A stretch of DNA of 64,000 nt from Streptomyces sp. MspMP-M5 (lineage in GTDB: Bacteria > Actinomycetota > Actinomycetes > Streptomycetales > Streptomycetaceae): positions 124,001-188,000 of the forward strand of contig NZ_KB891854.1 in assembly GCF_000373585.1 (NCBI RefSeq), given 5' to 3'. The notes beneath the pieces are model-generated. The model saw only the letters and a program-made list of their open reading frames with translations, made no database searches and was not told where the DNA came from. Made by a program: the position numbers and the translations under genes. This document shows positions 37,622 to 46,859 of the stretch, one piece after another (position 1 is the stretch's first letter; each line of letters starts with the position of its first letter).

Positions 37622-39058
37622 ATGCGCCGAGCAAAAATCGTCTGCACACTGGGCCCCGCCACCGACTCGTACGAGCAGATCAAAGCCCTCGTCGACGCCG
37701 GAATGGACATCGCCCGCTTCAACCTCAGCCACGGCACCTATGCCGACCACGAAGCCCGCTTCGACCGGGTCCGCAAAGCATCCGAGGAATCCCACCGCAG
37801 CATCGGAATCCTCGCCGACCTTCAAGGCCCGAAGATCCGCCTGGGCCGATTCCGCGAAGGCCCCGTACTCCTTGAACGCGACGACACCTTCACCATCACC
37901 GTCGAAAACGGCGTCGAAGGCGACCGCCACCTCTGCGGCACCACCTACTCCGGCCTCGCCGGCGACGTCACCCCCGGCGAACGCATCCTCGTCGACGACG
38001 GCAAGGTCACCCTCGAAGTGACCGCCGTCGAAGGCCCCCGCGTCCGCACCAGGGTCATCGAAGGCGGCATGGTCTCCGACCACAAGGGCCTCAACCTCCC
38101 CGGCGTCGCCGTCTCCGTCCCCGCCCTCTCCACAAAGGACCAGGACGACCTCCGCTGGGCCCTGCGCTACGGCGCCGACGTCATCGCCCTCTCCTTCGTC
38201 CGCAGCGGCCGCGACATCCAGGACGTCCACCGCATCATGCGCGAGGAGAACCGCTTCCTCCCCGTCATCGCCAAGGTCGAAAAGCCCCAGGCCGTCGAGA
38301 ACATCGACGACATCGTCGCCGCCTTCGACGGCATCATGGTCGCCCGCGGCGACCTCGGCGTCGAAATGCCCCTGGAAACCGTCCCGATCGTCCAGAAGCG
38401 CGCCATCAAACTCGCCAAGCGCAACGCCAAACCGGTCATCGTCGCCACCCAGATGCTCGACTCGATGATCGACAACTCCCGCCCGACCAGGGCCGAGGCC
38501 AGCGACGTCGCCAACGCCGTCATCGACGGCACCGACGCCGTGATGCTCTCCGGCGAGACCAGCGTCGGCAAGTTCCCGTTCGAGACGGTCCGCACGATGT
38601 CCCGCATCGTCGAAGCCGCCGAGGAAGACCTGCTCGCCAAGGGGCTCCCACCGCTCACCGAGGCCAACAAACCCCGCACCCAGGGCGGCGCCGTCGCCCG
38701 CGCCGCCGCGGACATGGGCGACTTCCTCGGCGCCAAGTTCCTCGTCGCCTTCACCCAGTCCGGCGACACCGTCCGTCGCCTCTCCCGCTACCGCTCGCCC
38801 ATCCCCCTCCTCGCCTTCACCCCCGACCCGGCCACCCGCTCCCAACTCAACCTCACCTGGGGCGTGGAGACCTTCCTCGGCCCCACCGTCAACTCCACCG
38901 ACGAGATGGTCGCCCAGGTCGACGAGCAGCTCCTGAAGATCGGCCGCTGCAAGAAGGGCGACGTCGTCATCATCACCGCCGGCTCCCCGCCCGGGGTCCC
39001 CGGCTCCACCAACCTCGTCCGCGTCCACCACATCGGCGAGGACGAGATCCAGCACTAG
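37622..39058 (+). CDS. pyk: Pyruvate kinase
   Basis: 478 residues. Converts phosphoenolpyruvate and ADP to pyruvate and ATP in glycolysis. Seen: RRAKIVCTLGPA start, RFNLSHGTYADH, the catalytic Lys in IAKVEKPQAVENID, the metal site VARGDLGVEMP, and the TQMLDSMI / PTRAEASDVANAV segments. The C-terminal domain is complete. S. coelicolor has two pyruvate kinases; this one lies in the pyk-ANTAR regulator context typical of Pyk2. It is followed by an unrelated minus-strand gene. Confidence 0.97.
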   Translation: MRRAKIVCTLGPATDSYEQIKALVDAGMDIARFNLSHGTYADHEARFDRVRKASEESHRSIGILADLQGPKIRLGRFREGPVLLERDDTFTITVENGVEGDRHLCGTTYSGLAGDVTPGERILVDDGKVTLEVTAVEGPRVRTRVIEGGMVSDHKGLNLPGVAVSVPALSTKDQDDLRWALRYGADVIALSFVRSGRDIQDVHRIMREENRFLPVIAKVEKPQAVENIDDIVAAFDGIMVARGDLGVEMPLETVPIVQKRAIKLAKRNAKPVIVATQMLDSMIDNSRPTRAEASDVANAVIDGTDAVMLSGETSVGKFPFETVRTMSRIVEAAEEDLLAKGLPPLTEANKPRTQGGAVARAAADMGDFLGAKFLVAFTQSGDTVRRLSRYRSPIPLLAFTPDPATRSQLNLTWGVETFLGPTVNSTDEMVAQVDEQLLKIGRCKKGDVVIITAGSPPGVPGSTNLVRVHHIGEDEIQH

Positions 39059-39112
39059 CCCCACCCGCACACCCCCGAACCCGCTGGGCCGAGGAACTGA
39101 CCGCCGTCCCTG

Positions 39113-39880
39113 TCAGTACTTCGGCCCGATGTGTTGATCCATGAGGGAGACGGAGGCGCGCTTGGCGACGGAGATGTTGTAGGTCTCGCTGCCGCGTCGG
39201 GTCGCTTTCCACTCAACGCCGACTCTGTCCAGCGTTTCCGAGTAAAGCCGGCGGATGTCCGCGGACTTGTTCGTGAAGAAGTACCTCGGGTACTCGTAGC
39301 GCTTGCGTTTGCCCGCCACGACTCTTGTTGTCCAGTTGATGATGCGGCACCCGTCCGAGTGGACGAGGCCGCGGATGAACTCCCACGGGTGGGCGTCCAT
39401 AATCGCCCGTTGCCATGTCTCCGGGTGGATACGGCGGTCGTGCTTCTTGCCGGGCCCGTGCTGGGGGACCAGGCACTTCCAGTGAACCGAGAACGACTTG
39501 ACGTCGGTGCAGCCCTGTTTCTGGCTTCGGCTGACGCTAGCCGACGGCAGCACTCGACGCATGGCGGCCTCGGCTTCGTCGATCAGACCGGGCCAGGCGT
39601 CGGCGCATGTGATGGTCAGGTGGTGCTGTCTTGGCTTGGACATGACGTGGCCATCACCGAGATAGAGCCCGAACAGGTAGCTGTAGGCGGCAGCGTCGTG
39701 CGGTGCGCGGGGGATCGGAGTGCAGCGCACGCAAGCCGGCGAACGTGGGATTGGTTGGATGCGGGTCAGCCAGGTCCTGATGGCATGCCGCGAAATGCCC
39801 ATCTCGCGGCTAACGGAATTGAGGCTGCGCCCTTGTGACACGAGTTTGGGAGCTCGCTTGCGCGTTTCTAATGCATACAT
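39113..39880 (-). CDS. HTH plus LAGLIDADG-type protein next to a tRNA gene
   Basis: 255 residues. An N-terminal helix-turn-helix (SLNSVSREMGISRHAIRTWL) and a CVRC pair are followed by YLFGLYLGDGHVMS and, near the C-terminus, FIRGLVHSDGCRI. These are the two LAGLIDADG-like helices of homing endonucleases. The segment KCLVPQHGPGKKHDR is typical of a streptomycete family often annotated as transcriptional regulator. ATG 39880 (or GTG 39886) lacks a good ribosome site. The gene lies 110 nt downstream of the tRNA and on the same strand. DNA cleavage is not established for this family. Confidence 0.75.
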   Translation of the reverse strand: MYALETRKRAPKLVSQGRSLNSVSREMGISRHAIRTWLTRIQPIPRSPACVRCTPIPRAPHDAAAYSYLFGLYLGDGHVMSKPRQHHLTITCADAWPGLIDEAEAAMRRVLPSASVSRSQKQGCTDVKSFSVHWKCLVPQHGPGKKHDRRIHPETWQRAIMDAHPWEFIRGLVHSDGCRIINWTTRVVAGKRKRYEYPRYFFTNKSADIRRLYSETLDRVGVEWKATRRGSETYNISVAKRASVSLMDQHIGPKY

Positions 39881-39989
39881 GGCCACGAGCCTGGCGGGAA
39901 CTGTGCCCACCGCGATCGATTCGAAGGAGTGTTCACCGCTACGAGTGAAGATCTCCAACGAGCGAGTGGCCTTCGAATTGAAGGTGAAG

Positions 39990-40062
39990 TGCCCTGGGTG
40001 GGATTCGAACCCACGCTGTCGGTGGTTTGAGCACCGTGCCTCTCCCGCTGGGCTACCAGGGC
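39990..40062 (-). tRNA. tRNA-Leu (CAA), short variable loop
   Basis: 73-nt cloverleaf on the minus strand. Acceptor stem GCCCTGG/CCAGGGC is perfect. D arm GCCC-AGCGGGAGA-GGC, anticodon arm CGGTG-CTCAAAC-CACCG with anticodon CAA, variable loop ACAGC, T arm GTGGG-TTCGAAT-CCCAC, discriminator A73. CCA is not encoded. The anticodon reads TTG (Leu), but the 5-nt variable loop is class I, whereas bacterial tRNA-Leu normally has a long variable arm. A CCTTGG-AAA-CCAAGG hairpin (40066-40080) lies just upstream. Confidence 0.85.
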
Positions 40063-40065
40063 CTA

Positions 40066-40080
40066 CCTTGGAAACCAAGG
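40066..40080. terminator. Small hairpin between the tRNA gene and the ANTAR regulator gene
   Basis: CCTTGG-AAA-CCAAGG perfect 6-bp stem in the divergent spacer. It may end antisense transcription; weak evidence. Confidence 0.3.
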
Positions 40081-40162
40081 CTAGCGGAGACCCGCCGTGC
40101 ATCAAACATACAGGAGATAGGTAGGCTCATGGGGCACCACCTGCCTGGAACGAGGAGTCCCC

Positions 40163-40843
40163 TTGAGCGCCGCCGAGCCCCAGCAGCCTGTCGCCGATGG
40201 CGACCAGTCGCACGTACCGCCGCTGACCACGCGCGTCGTGATCGCCGAGGACGAGGCCCTCATCCGCCTCGACCTCAAGGAGATGCTGGAGGAGGAGGGG
40301 TACACCGTCGTCGGCGAGGCCGGAGACGGACAGAAAGCCGTGGAGCTGGCCCGGGAGCACCGCCCCGATCTGGTGATCCTTGACGTGAAGATGCCGATCC
40401 TTGACGGGATCTCGGCGGCCGAGAAGATCGCCGAGGAGAGCATCGCGCCGGTCCTGATGCTGACCGCGTTCTCGCAGCGCGAACTCGTGGAGCGGGCCCG
40501 GGACGCGGGCGCCATGGCGTATCTGGTGAAGCCGTTCAGCAAGACCGACGTCGTGCCCGCGATCGAGATGGCGGTGTCGCGGTTCACCGAGCTGCGGGCG
40601 CTGGAGCAGGAGGTCGCGGACCTCACCCAGCGGTTGGAGACGCGGAAGCTGGTGGACCGGGCGAAGAGCATTCTGCAGACGCAGTACGGGCTGACGGAGC
40701 CGGCCGCGTTCCGGTGGATCCAGAAGACGTCGATGGACCGTCGGCTGTCGATGCACCAGGTGGCCGAGGCGGTCATCGAGGACGCGGCGGAGCGTCAGCA
40801 GCAGAAGGACCAGTCGAAGAAGGAGCAGGGGAAGGGCCAGTAG
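40163..40843 (+). CDS. pdtaR: ANTAR-domain response regulator (PdtaR-like)
   Basis: 226 residues. Receiver domain: IAEDEALIRLDLKEML, phospho-Asp in LVILDVKMPILDG, LTAFSQ, and YLVKPFS with Lys. After a coiled-coil linker comes an ANTAR RNA-binding domain with LVDRAKSILQTQYGLTEPAAFRWIQKTSMDRRLSMHQVAEAV. Such proteins bind paired hexaloop RNA hairpins to prevent termination, as Mycobacterium tuberculosis PdtaR does. No kinase gene is adjacent. TTG 40163 is chosen because AGGAG lies 5 nt upstream. Confidence 0.92.
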   Translation: MSAAEPQQPVADGDQSHVPPLTTRVVIAEDEALIRLDLKEMLEEEGYTVVGEAGDGQKAVELAREHRPDLVILDVKMPILDGISAAEKIAEESIAPVLMLTAFSQRELVERARDAGAMAYLVKPFSKTDVVPAIEMAVSRFTELRALEQEVADLTQRLETRKLVDRAKSILQTQYGLTEPAAFRWIQKTSMDRRLSMHQVAEAVIEDAAERQQQKDQSKKEQGKGQ

Positions 40844-40867
40844 GGCCCAGGACCTGTTCCGGGGTTG

Positions 40868-40904
40868 AACGCCGGCGGTGCCTGTGGGCGCCGCCGGCGT
40901 TTTC
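40868..40904 (+). terminator. Intrinsic terminator after pdtaR
   Basis: Perfect 11-bp stem AACGCCGGCGG (40868-40878) / CCGCCGGCGTT (40891-40901) ending in a TTTT run. Confidence 0.88.
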
Positions 40905-40964
40905 TGTGGGCGGGCGAGACCGGGGGGCTGGTGCAGGGGCCGGCCGGGTCGCCGATGTGCGACG

Positions 40965-41438
40965 TCAGGCGCGGTACATGCCGGGGTCGGCGTCGCGCAG
41001 CAGGCAGGTCAGGCGGGCGGTGCAGACCCGCTTGCCCTGGTCGTCGGTGATGACGATCTCGTAGGTGGCGGTGGTGCGGCCGCGGTGTACGGGGGTGGCG
41101 ACGCCGGTGACGAGTCCGGAGCGGATGCCGCGGTGGTGGGTGCAGTTGAGGTCGACGCCGACGGCCGCCTTGGCGGGGCCGCCGTGCAGCATGGCGCCGA
41201 CGGAGCCGAGGGTCTCGGCCAGGACGGCGGAGGCGCCGCCGTGCAGGAGTCCGTAGGGCTGGGTGTTGCCCTCTACGGGCATGGTGCCGACGACGCGTTC
41301 CGGGGCGGCCTCGGTGACCTGGACGCTCATGCGCTCGCCGAGGTGTCCGGCGGAGAAGAGGGCGGGCAGGTCGACGCCGATGCCGGCCCACTGGTCGAGG
41401 ATCTCCTGCGGGAACGTGGTCGTGCTCTGCTCACCCAT
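40965..41438 (-). CDS. PaaI-family hotdog thioesterase
   Basis: 157 residues. The signature GNTQPYGLLHGGASAVLAETLGS carries the HGG helix and downstream Glu used by PaaI-type thioesterases. VGVDLNCTHHRGIRSG and VRHRGR-like VHRGRTTATYEI strands follow. Likely hydrolyses acyl- or aryl-CoA thioesters in the cytoplasm; the substrate is not deducible. ATG 41438 follows GGAG. It shares its strand with the molybdoenzyme gene upstream, 123 nt away. Confidence 0.9.
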   Translation of the reverse strand: MGEQSTTTFPQEILDQWAGIGVDLPALFSAGHLGERMSVQVTEAAPERVVGTMPVEGNTQPYGLLHGGASAVLAETLGSVGAMLHGGPAKAAVGVDLNCTHHRGIRSGLVTGVATPVHRGRTTATYEIVITDDQGKRVCTARLTCLLRDADPGMYRA

Positions 41439-41561
41439 GGACTGCTCCGTTTCGCTCGCCCTTGAACGTGGCCGTGGATCCGCTGTTGATCGTGGCGGGT
41501 CCGTGCCTGTTCCTATCAGGCCGCCGGGCGGGTGCCCGCCGCGGGGTGCCCGTCGGCGGGG

Positions 41562-43874
41562 TCAGTCGTTCCGTGCGGTCTCCAGTCGGATGACCACGGA
41601 CTTCGAGGCCGGGGTGTTGCTGGTGTCGGCGGTGTGGTCCAGGGGTACCAGGACGTTGGTCTCGGGGTAGTAGGCGGCGGCGCAGCCGCGGGCGGTGGGG
41701 TAGTGCACCACTCGGAAGCCGGGGGCGCGGCGTTCGCTGCCGTCGGTCCACTCGCTGACGAGGTCGGCGTAGGAGCCGTCGGGGAAGCCGAGGCGGTGGG
41801 CGTCGTCGGGGTGGACGAGGACGACGCGGCGGCCGTTGGTGATGCCGCGGTAGCGGTCGTCGAGGCCGTAGATGGTGGTGTTGTACTGGTCGTGGGAGCG
41901 GAGGGTCTGGAGGAGGAGTCGTCCTTCGGGGGCGGTGGGGTATTGCACGGGGGCGGCGGTGAAGTTGGCTTTCCCGGTGGCGGTGGGGAAGCTGCGGCTG
42001 TCGCGGGGGGCGTGGGGGAGGGTGAAGCCTCCTGGGCGGGCGATCTTGGTGTTGAAGTCTTCGAAGCCGGGGATGACGCGGGCGATGCGGTCGCGGATGT
42101 GGGCGTAGTCCGTTTCGAAGGTTTCCCAGGGGGTGGTGCTGGTGGGGCCGAGGGTGCGGCGGGCGAGGCGGGCGACGATGGCGGGTTCGGACAGGAGTTG
42201 GGGGCTTGCGGGTTCCAGGCGGCCGCGGGAGGCGTGGACCATGCCCATGGAGTCTTCGACGGTGACGAATTGGTCGGCGCTCGTCCCGTCGGGGCGGACT
42301 TGGCGGTCGCGTTCGGTGCGGCCGAGGGTGGGCAGGATCAGGGCGCGGGCGCCGGTGACGGCGTGGGAGCGGTTGAGTTTGGTGGAGACGTGCACGGTGA
42401 GGCGGGCGCGTCGGACGGCGGCTTCGGTGACGTCGGTGTCGGGGGTGGCGGAGACGAAGTTGCCGCCCATGGCGAAGAAGACCTTGGCGTCGCCGTCGCG
42501 CAGGGCGCGGATGGCGCGGACGACGTCGTAGCCGTGTTCGCGGGGCGGGGTGAAGCCGAATTCCTTCTCCAGGGCGTCGAGGAAGGCGGGTGCGGGGCGT
42601 TCGAAGATGCCCATGGTGCGGTCGCCTTGGACGTTGCTGTGGCCGCGTACGGGGCAGACGCCGGCTCCGGGGCGGCCGATGTTGCCGCGGAGCAGGAGGA
42701 AGTTGACGACTTCCTGGATGGTGGGGACGGAGTGTTTGTGCTGGGTCAGGCCCATTGCCCAGCACACGATGGTGCGTTGTGAGGCGAGGACCATGGTGAG
42801 GGCGCGTTCGATCTCGTCGCGGGTGAGGCCGGTGGCGCGCAGGGTCTCGTCCCAGCCTTCGTCGGCGGTGGCGAGGGCGGCGAAGTCGTCGAAGCCGTGG
42901 GTGTGGTCGCGGATGAAGTCGTCGTCCAGGATGCCGGGGGTGGTCTTGGCTTCTTCGAGGATGCGGCGGTTGAGGGCGCGGAAGAGGGCTTGGTCGCCGC
43001 CGATGCGTACTTGGAGGAAGAGGTCGGTGAGGGCGGTGCCGCCGCCGGCGAGGCCGCGTGGGGTCTGGGGGTTCTTGAAGCGTTCGAGGCCGGCTTCGGG
43101 CAGTGGGTTGATCGAGATGATCTTGGCGCCGTTGGTCTTGGCCTTTTCCAGGGCGGTGAGCATGCGGGGGTGGTTGGTGCCGGGGTTCTGGCCGGCGACG
43201 ATGATCAGGTCGGCTTTGTAGAGGTCTTCCAGGAGGACGCTGCCCTTGCCGACGCCGAGGGTGTCGGTGAGTGCCGAGCCGGAGGATTCGTGGCACATGT
43301 TGGAGCAGTCGGGGAGGTTGTTGGTGCCGAATTCGCGGGCGAAGAGCTGGTAGAGGAAGGCGGCTTCGTTGCTCGTGCGGCCGGAGGTGTAGAAGACGGC
43401 TTCGTCGGGGGAGGTGAGGGCGGTGAGTTCCTCGGCGATGAGGTCGAAGGCGCGGTCCCAGGTGACGGGTTGGTAGTGGTCGGCGCCTTCGGGGAGGTAC
43501 ATGGGGTGGGTGAGGCGGCCTTGCTGGCCGAGCCAGTAGCCGCTGCGGTCGGCGAGGTCCGCGACGGAGTGGGCGGCGAAGAAGTCCGGGGTGACCCGGC
43601 GCAGGGTGGCTTCCTCGGCGACGGCCTTGGCGCCGTTCTCGCAGAATTCCGCGGTGTGGCGTTTGTCGTCCTCGGGCCAGGCGCAGCCGGGGCAGTCGAA
43701 GCCGTTCTTCTGGTTGACCCGGAGCAGGGTGAGGGCGGTGCGGCGGACGCCCATCTGCTGCTGGGAGATCTTCAGGGCGTGGGTGATGGCCGGGATGCCG
43801 ACCGCGGAGTGCTGGGGCGCGCCGACCTCGGGCGCGTCCTGGACGGGGTCCGACGCGGGCGGCTTGCCTGCCAT
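41562..43874 (-). CDS. FdhF/YdeP-family molybdopterin oxidoreductase
   Basis: 770 residues, close to E. coli YdeP (about 760). Molybdopterin oxidoreductase fold with SGRTSNEAAFLYQ, DCSNMCHESSGSAL, VAGQNPGTNHPRM, the INPLPEAGLERFK cofactor-binding region, and a C-terminal dinucleotide-binding domain (LLLQTLRSHDQYNTTIYG). The N-terminus has only a CPGC pair (residues 61-64) and no full four-cysteine Fe-S motif, as in YdeP. It is predicted cytoplasmic; the electron partner and substrate are unknown. YdeP has been linked to acid resistance in E. coli. Confidence 0.9.
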   Translation of the reverse strand: MAGKPPASDPVQDAPEVGAPQHSAVGIPAITHALKISQQQMGVRRTALTLLRVNQKNGFDCPGCAWPEDDKRHTAEFCENGAKAVAEEATLRRVTPDFFAAHSVADLADRSGYWLGQQGRLTHPMYLPEGADHYQPVTWDRAFDLIAEELTALTSPDEAVFYTSGRTSNEAAFLYQLFAREFGTNNLPDCSNMCHESSGSALTDTLGVGKGSVLLEDLYKADLIIVAGQNPGTNHPRMLTALEKAKTNGAKIISINPLPEAGLERFKNPQTPRGLAGGGTALTDLFLQVRIGGDQALFRALNRRILEEAKTTPGILDDDFIRDHTHGFDDFAALATADEGWDETLRATGLTRDEIERALTMVLASQRTIVCWAMGLTQHKHSVPTIQEVVNFLLLRGNIGRPGAGVCPVRGHSNVQGDRTMGIFERPAPAFLDALEKEFGFTPPREHGYDVVRAIRALRDGDAKVFFAMGGNFVSATPDTDVTEAAVRRARLTVHVSTKLNRSHAVTGARALILPTLGRTERDRQVRPDGTSADQFVTVEDSMGMVHASRGRLEPASPQLLSEPAIVARLARRTLGPTSTTPWETFETDYAHIRDRIARVIPGFEDFNTKIARPGGFTLPHAPRDSRSFPTATGKANFTAAPVQYPTAPEGRLLLQTLRSHDQYNTTIYGLDDRYRGITNGRRVVLVHPDDAHRLGFPDGSYADLVSEWTDGSERRAPGFRVVHYPTARGCAAAYYPETNVLVPLDHTADTSNTPASKSVVIRLETARND

Positions 43875-44076
43875 GGCGCTCTCCCTGGGGTCGTGTGCCG
43901 GGCCGCCGGGTCGCGGCGGGTTGTTGCCGGCACCTCTGAGTGGTGCGTTTTCCGATCCTGTCATGGACGCGTGGCGGGCAGTAAGGGGACGGCGGGCGGT
44001 GCGGTGCCGGCGGTCGCGGCGGGGATTGTCAGTGGGCCGTGGCAGGATCGGGGGCGTGGCAGGAAAGGCAGTGAAG

Positions 44077-46791
44077 ATGAGCGAAGCGACCGGCGGCGAG
44101 GCGGCGGGCGGCCGTCCGCGTCTGCTCCTGATGGACGGGCATTCCATGGCGTACCGGGCGTTCTTCGCCCTGCCTGTGGAGAATTTCACCACCGCGACCG
44201 GGCAACCGACCAATGCGATCTACGGCTTCGCGTCGATGCTCGCGAACACCCTGCGTGATGAGGCGCCCACGCATTTCGCGGTGGCGTTCGACGTCTCCCG
44301 CAAGACGTGGCGGTCGGAGGAGTTCCCCGATTACAAGGCGAACCGTTCCAAGACGCCCGACGAGTTCAGGGGCCAGGTCGAGCTGATCGGTGAGCTGCTG
44401 GACGCGATGCACGTCAAGCGTTTCGCGGTGGACGGCTTCGAGGCCGACGATGTCATCGCGACCCTTGCCACCCAGGCCACGGCCCAGGGTTTCGAGGTGT
44501 CGATCGTCACCGGCGACCGGGACTCCTTCCAGCTGGTCTCGGAGGACGTCACGGTCCTGTACCCGACCAAGGGCGTCTCCGAGCTGACGCGCTTCACTCC
44601 GGAGAAGGTCGCTGAGAAGTACGGCCTGACCCCGGCCCAGTACCCGGACTTCGCCGCCTTGCGCGGCGACCCGTCGGACAACCTCCCTGGTATCCCCGGT
44701 GTCGGGGAGAAGACGGCCACGAAGTGGATCAACCAGTTCGGTTCGTTCGCCGAGCTGGTGGCGCGGGTCGATGAGGTCAAGGGCAAGGCGGGGCAGAATC
44801 TCCGCGATCACCTGGAGTCGGTGAAGCTCAACCGCCGCCTGACGGAGATGGTCCGCGACGTGGAGCTGCCGTGTGGCCCCGCCGAGCTGACCCGCCTCCC
44901 CTATGACCGCGAGGCCCTCAAGGTCTTTCTGAACGCCCTGGAGATCCGCAATCAGGGCCTGCGGGACCGCCTCCTGGCGGTGGATCCGGGTGCTGCCGAG
45001 AGTGCGGAGCCGGTCACGCCGGCGGCCGGCGTGGAGGTGGACGGCACGGTTCTGGGTACCGGTGAGCTCGCTCCGTGGCTGGTCGAGCACGGTGCCGGCC
45101 CGCTGGGCGTGGCCACCGTCGACGTGTGGACGCTGGGCAGCGGCAGTGTCGCCGAGGTGGCGCTGGCCACCGCGGACGGCCCGGCCGCCTGGTTCGATCC
45201 GGCGCAGCTGGACGAGGCCGACGAGCGGGCCTTCGCTGCCTGGAGTGCCGATGCCGCCCGTCCCAAGGTGATGCACAACGCCAAGGGTCTGATGCGGGTC
45301 TTCGGTGAGCACGGCTGGCGCATCGACGGCGTTGCCATGGACACGGCGCTGGCCGCCTATCTGGTCAAGCCCGGTCGCCGTTCCTTCGCGCTGGACGCGC
45401 TGTCCATCGAGTATCTGGGCCGTGATCTGGCCCCGGCTGCCGCCGGTGACGGGCAGCTGGCGTTCGGCGTGGACGAGCAGGCCGAGGCGGAGGCCCTGAT
45501 GGCGCAGGCCCGCACGGTGCTGGATCTGGGGACGGCGTTCGGCGCCAAGCTGGCCGAGGTGGGCGCGGCCGATCTGCTGCGTGAGGTGGAGCTGCCCACC
45601 AGTGAGCTGCTGGCCCGGATGGAGCGGGCGGGTATCGCCGCCGACCGGGGCTGGCTGGAGCGTATGGAGCAGCAGTTCGCCGGCGCCGTCCAGCAGGCCG
45701 TGAAGGAGGCGCATGCCGCGGCGGGTCACGAGTTCAATCTCGGCTCGCCCAAGCAGCTCCAGGAAGTCCTCTTCGGCGAGCTGGGTCTGCCGAAGACCAA
45801 GAAGACCAAGACCGGCTACACCACTGACGCCGACGCCCTGGCCTGGCTGGCCGCGCAGACCGACAACGAACTCCCGGTGATCATGCTCCGTCACCGGGAG
45901 CAGGCGAAGCTGCGGACCACGGTCGAGGGTCTGATCAAGACCATCGCCGCGGACGGCCGGATCCACACCACGTTCAACCAGACTGTCGCGGCCACCGGCC
46001 GGCTCTCCTCCACCGACCCCAATCTGCAGAACATCCCGGTGCGGACGGACGAGGGCCGGGCGATCCGCCGCGGCTTCGTCGTCGGTGAGGGTTTCGACTC
46101 GCTGCTGACCGCCGACTACAGCCAGATCGAGCTGCGGGTGATGGCCCACCTCTCCGAGGACGAGGGTCTGATCGAGGCGTTCACCTCCGGTGAGGACCTG
46201 CACACCACTGTTGCCTCGCAGGTGTTCTCGGTCGCCAAGACCGAGGTCGACCCGGAGATGCGCCGCAAGATCAAGGCGATGTCCTACGGTCTGGCCTACG
46301 GGCTGTCCGCGTTCGGTCTCTCCCAGCAGTTGGGTATCCAGCCCGACGAGGCCCGCAAGCTGATGGACACCTTCTTCGAGCGGTTCGGCGGGGTGCGGGA
46401 CTATCTCCAGCGCGTCGTCGAGGAGGCCCGCGCGACCGGCTACACCGAGACGATCCTCGGCCGCCGCCGCTATCTGCCCGATCTCAACAGCGACAACCGC
46501 CAGCGTCGCGAGATGGCCGAGCGGATGGCGCTGAACGCCCCGATCCAGGGCACCGCCGCCGACATCGTCAAGATCGCGATGCTGCGGGTGGACGCGGCGT
46601 TGCGTGCGGCGGAGCTGTCCTCGCGGATGCTGCTCCAGGTCCACGACGAAATCGTGGTCGAGGTGGCGCCCGGCGAGCGTGCCCGGCTGGAGGAGCTGGT
46701 CCGGAAGGAGATGGCCGCCGCCGTGGAGCTCCGTGCCCCGCTGGACGTCTCGATCGGTTCGGGCGGGGACTGGGAGTCGGCGGCGCACTGA
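44077..46791 (+). CDS. polA: DNA polymerase I
   Basis: 904 residues. N-terminal 5'-3' exonuclease (LLLMDGHSMAYRAFFALP, VSIVTGDRDSFQLV, GVGEKTATKWI). The middle 3'-5' exonuclease-like domain has lost its acidic residues (GVATVDVWTLG where proofreading enzymes have DTETD), as usual in actinobacteria. Polymerase motifs: A ADYSQIELR (Asp680), O-helix RRKIKAMSYGLAYG, C VHDEI (Asp857). It fills repair gaps and removes Okazaki primers. ATG 44077 has AGGAAAGG 8 nt upstream. It is divergent from the molybdoenzyme gene. Confidence 0.97.
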   Translation: MSEATGGEAAGGRPRLLLMDGHSMAYRAFFALPVENFTTATGQPTNAIYGFASMLANTLRDEAPTHFAVAFDVSRKTWRSEEFPDYKANRSKTPDEFRGQVELIGELLDAMHVKRFAVDGFEADDVIATLATQATAQGFEVSIVTGDRDSFQLVSEDVTVLYPTKGVSELTRFTPEKVAEKYGLTPAQYPDFAALRGDPSDNLPGIPGVGEKTATKWINQFGSFAELVARVDEVKGKAGQNLRDHLESVKLNRRLTEMVRDVELPCGPAELTRLPYDREALKVFLNALEIRNQGLRDRLLAVDPGAAESAEPVTPAAGVEVDGTVLGTGELAPWLVEHGAGPLGVATVDVWTLGSGSVAEVALATADGPAAWFDPAQLDEADERAFAAWSADAARPKVMHNAKGLMRVFGEHGWRIDGVAMDTALAAYLVKPGRRSFALDALSIEYLGRDLAPAAAGDGQLAFGVDEQAEAEALMAQARTVLDLGTAFGAKLAEVGAADLLREVELPTSELLARMERAGIAADRGWLERMEQQFAGAVQQAVKEAHAAAGHEFNLGSPKQLQEVLFGELGLPKTKKTKTGYTTDADALAWLAAQTDNELPVIMLRHREQAKLRTTVEGLIKTIAADGRIHTTFNQTVAATGRLSSTDPNLQNIPVRTDEGRAIRRGFVVGEGFDSLLTADYSQIELRVMAHLSEDEGLIEAFTSGEDLHTTVASQVFSVAKTEVDPEMRRKIKAMSYGLAYGLSAFGLSQQLGIQPDEARKLMDTFFERFGGVRDYLQRVVEEARATGYTETILGRRRYLPDLNSDNRQRREMAERMALNAPIQGTAADIVKIAMLRVDAALRAAELSSRMLLQVHDEIVVEVAPGERARLEELVRKEMAAAVELRAPLDVSIGSGGDWESAAH

Positions 46792-46798
46792 CGCCGTC

Positions 46799-46835
46799 CC
46801 GGGGTGCGTACGGTGTCCGCGCGTCCGCACCCCGG
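46799..46835. terminator. Terminator between polA and the convergent DUF4184 gene
   Basis: Perfect 10-bp stem CCGGGGTGCG (46799-46808) / CGCACCCCGG (46826-46835). Confidence 0.75.
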
Positions 46836-46859
46836 CAGCTCCGTCCCCGTCGGCCGGCG

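Noticed and set aside
44952..45300. Loss of DEDD residues in the polA proofreading domain as a novelty
   Set aside because: Known and usual for actinobacterial DNA polymerase I.
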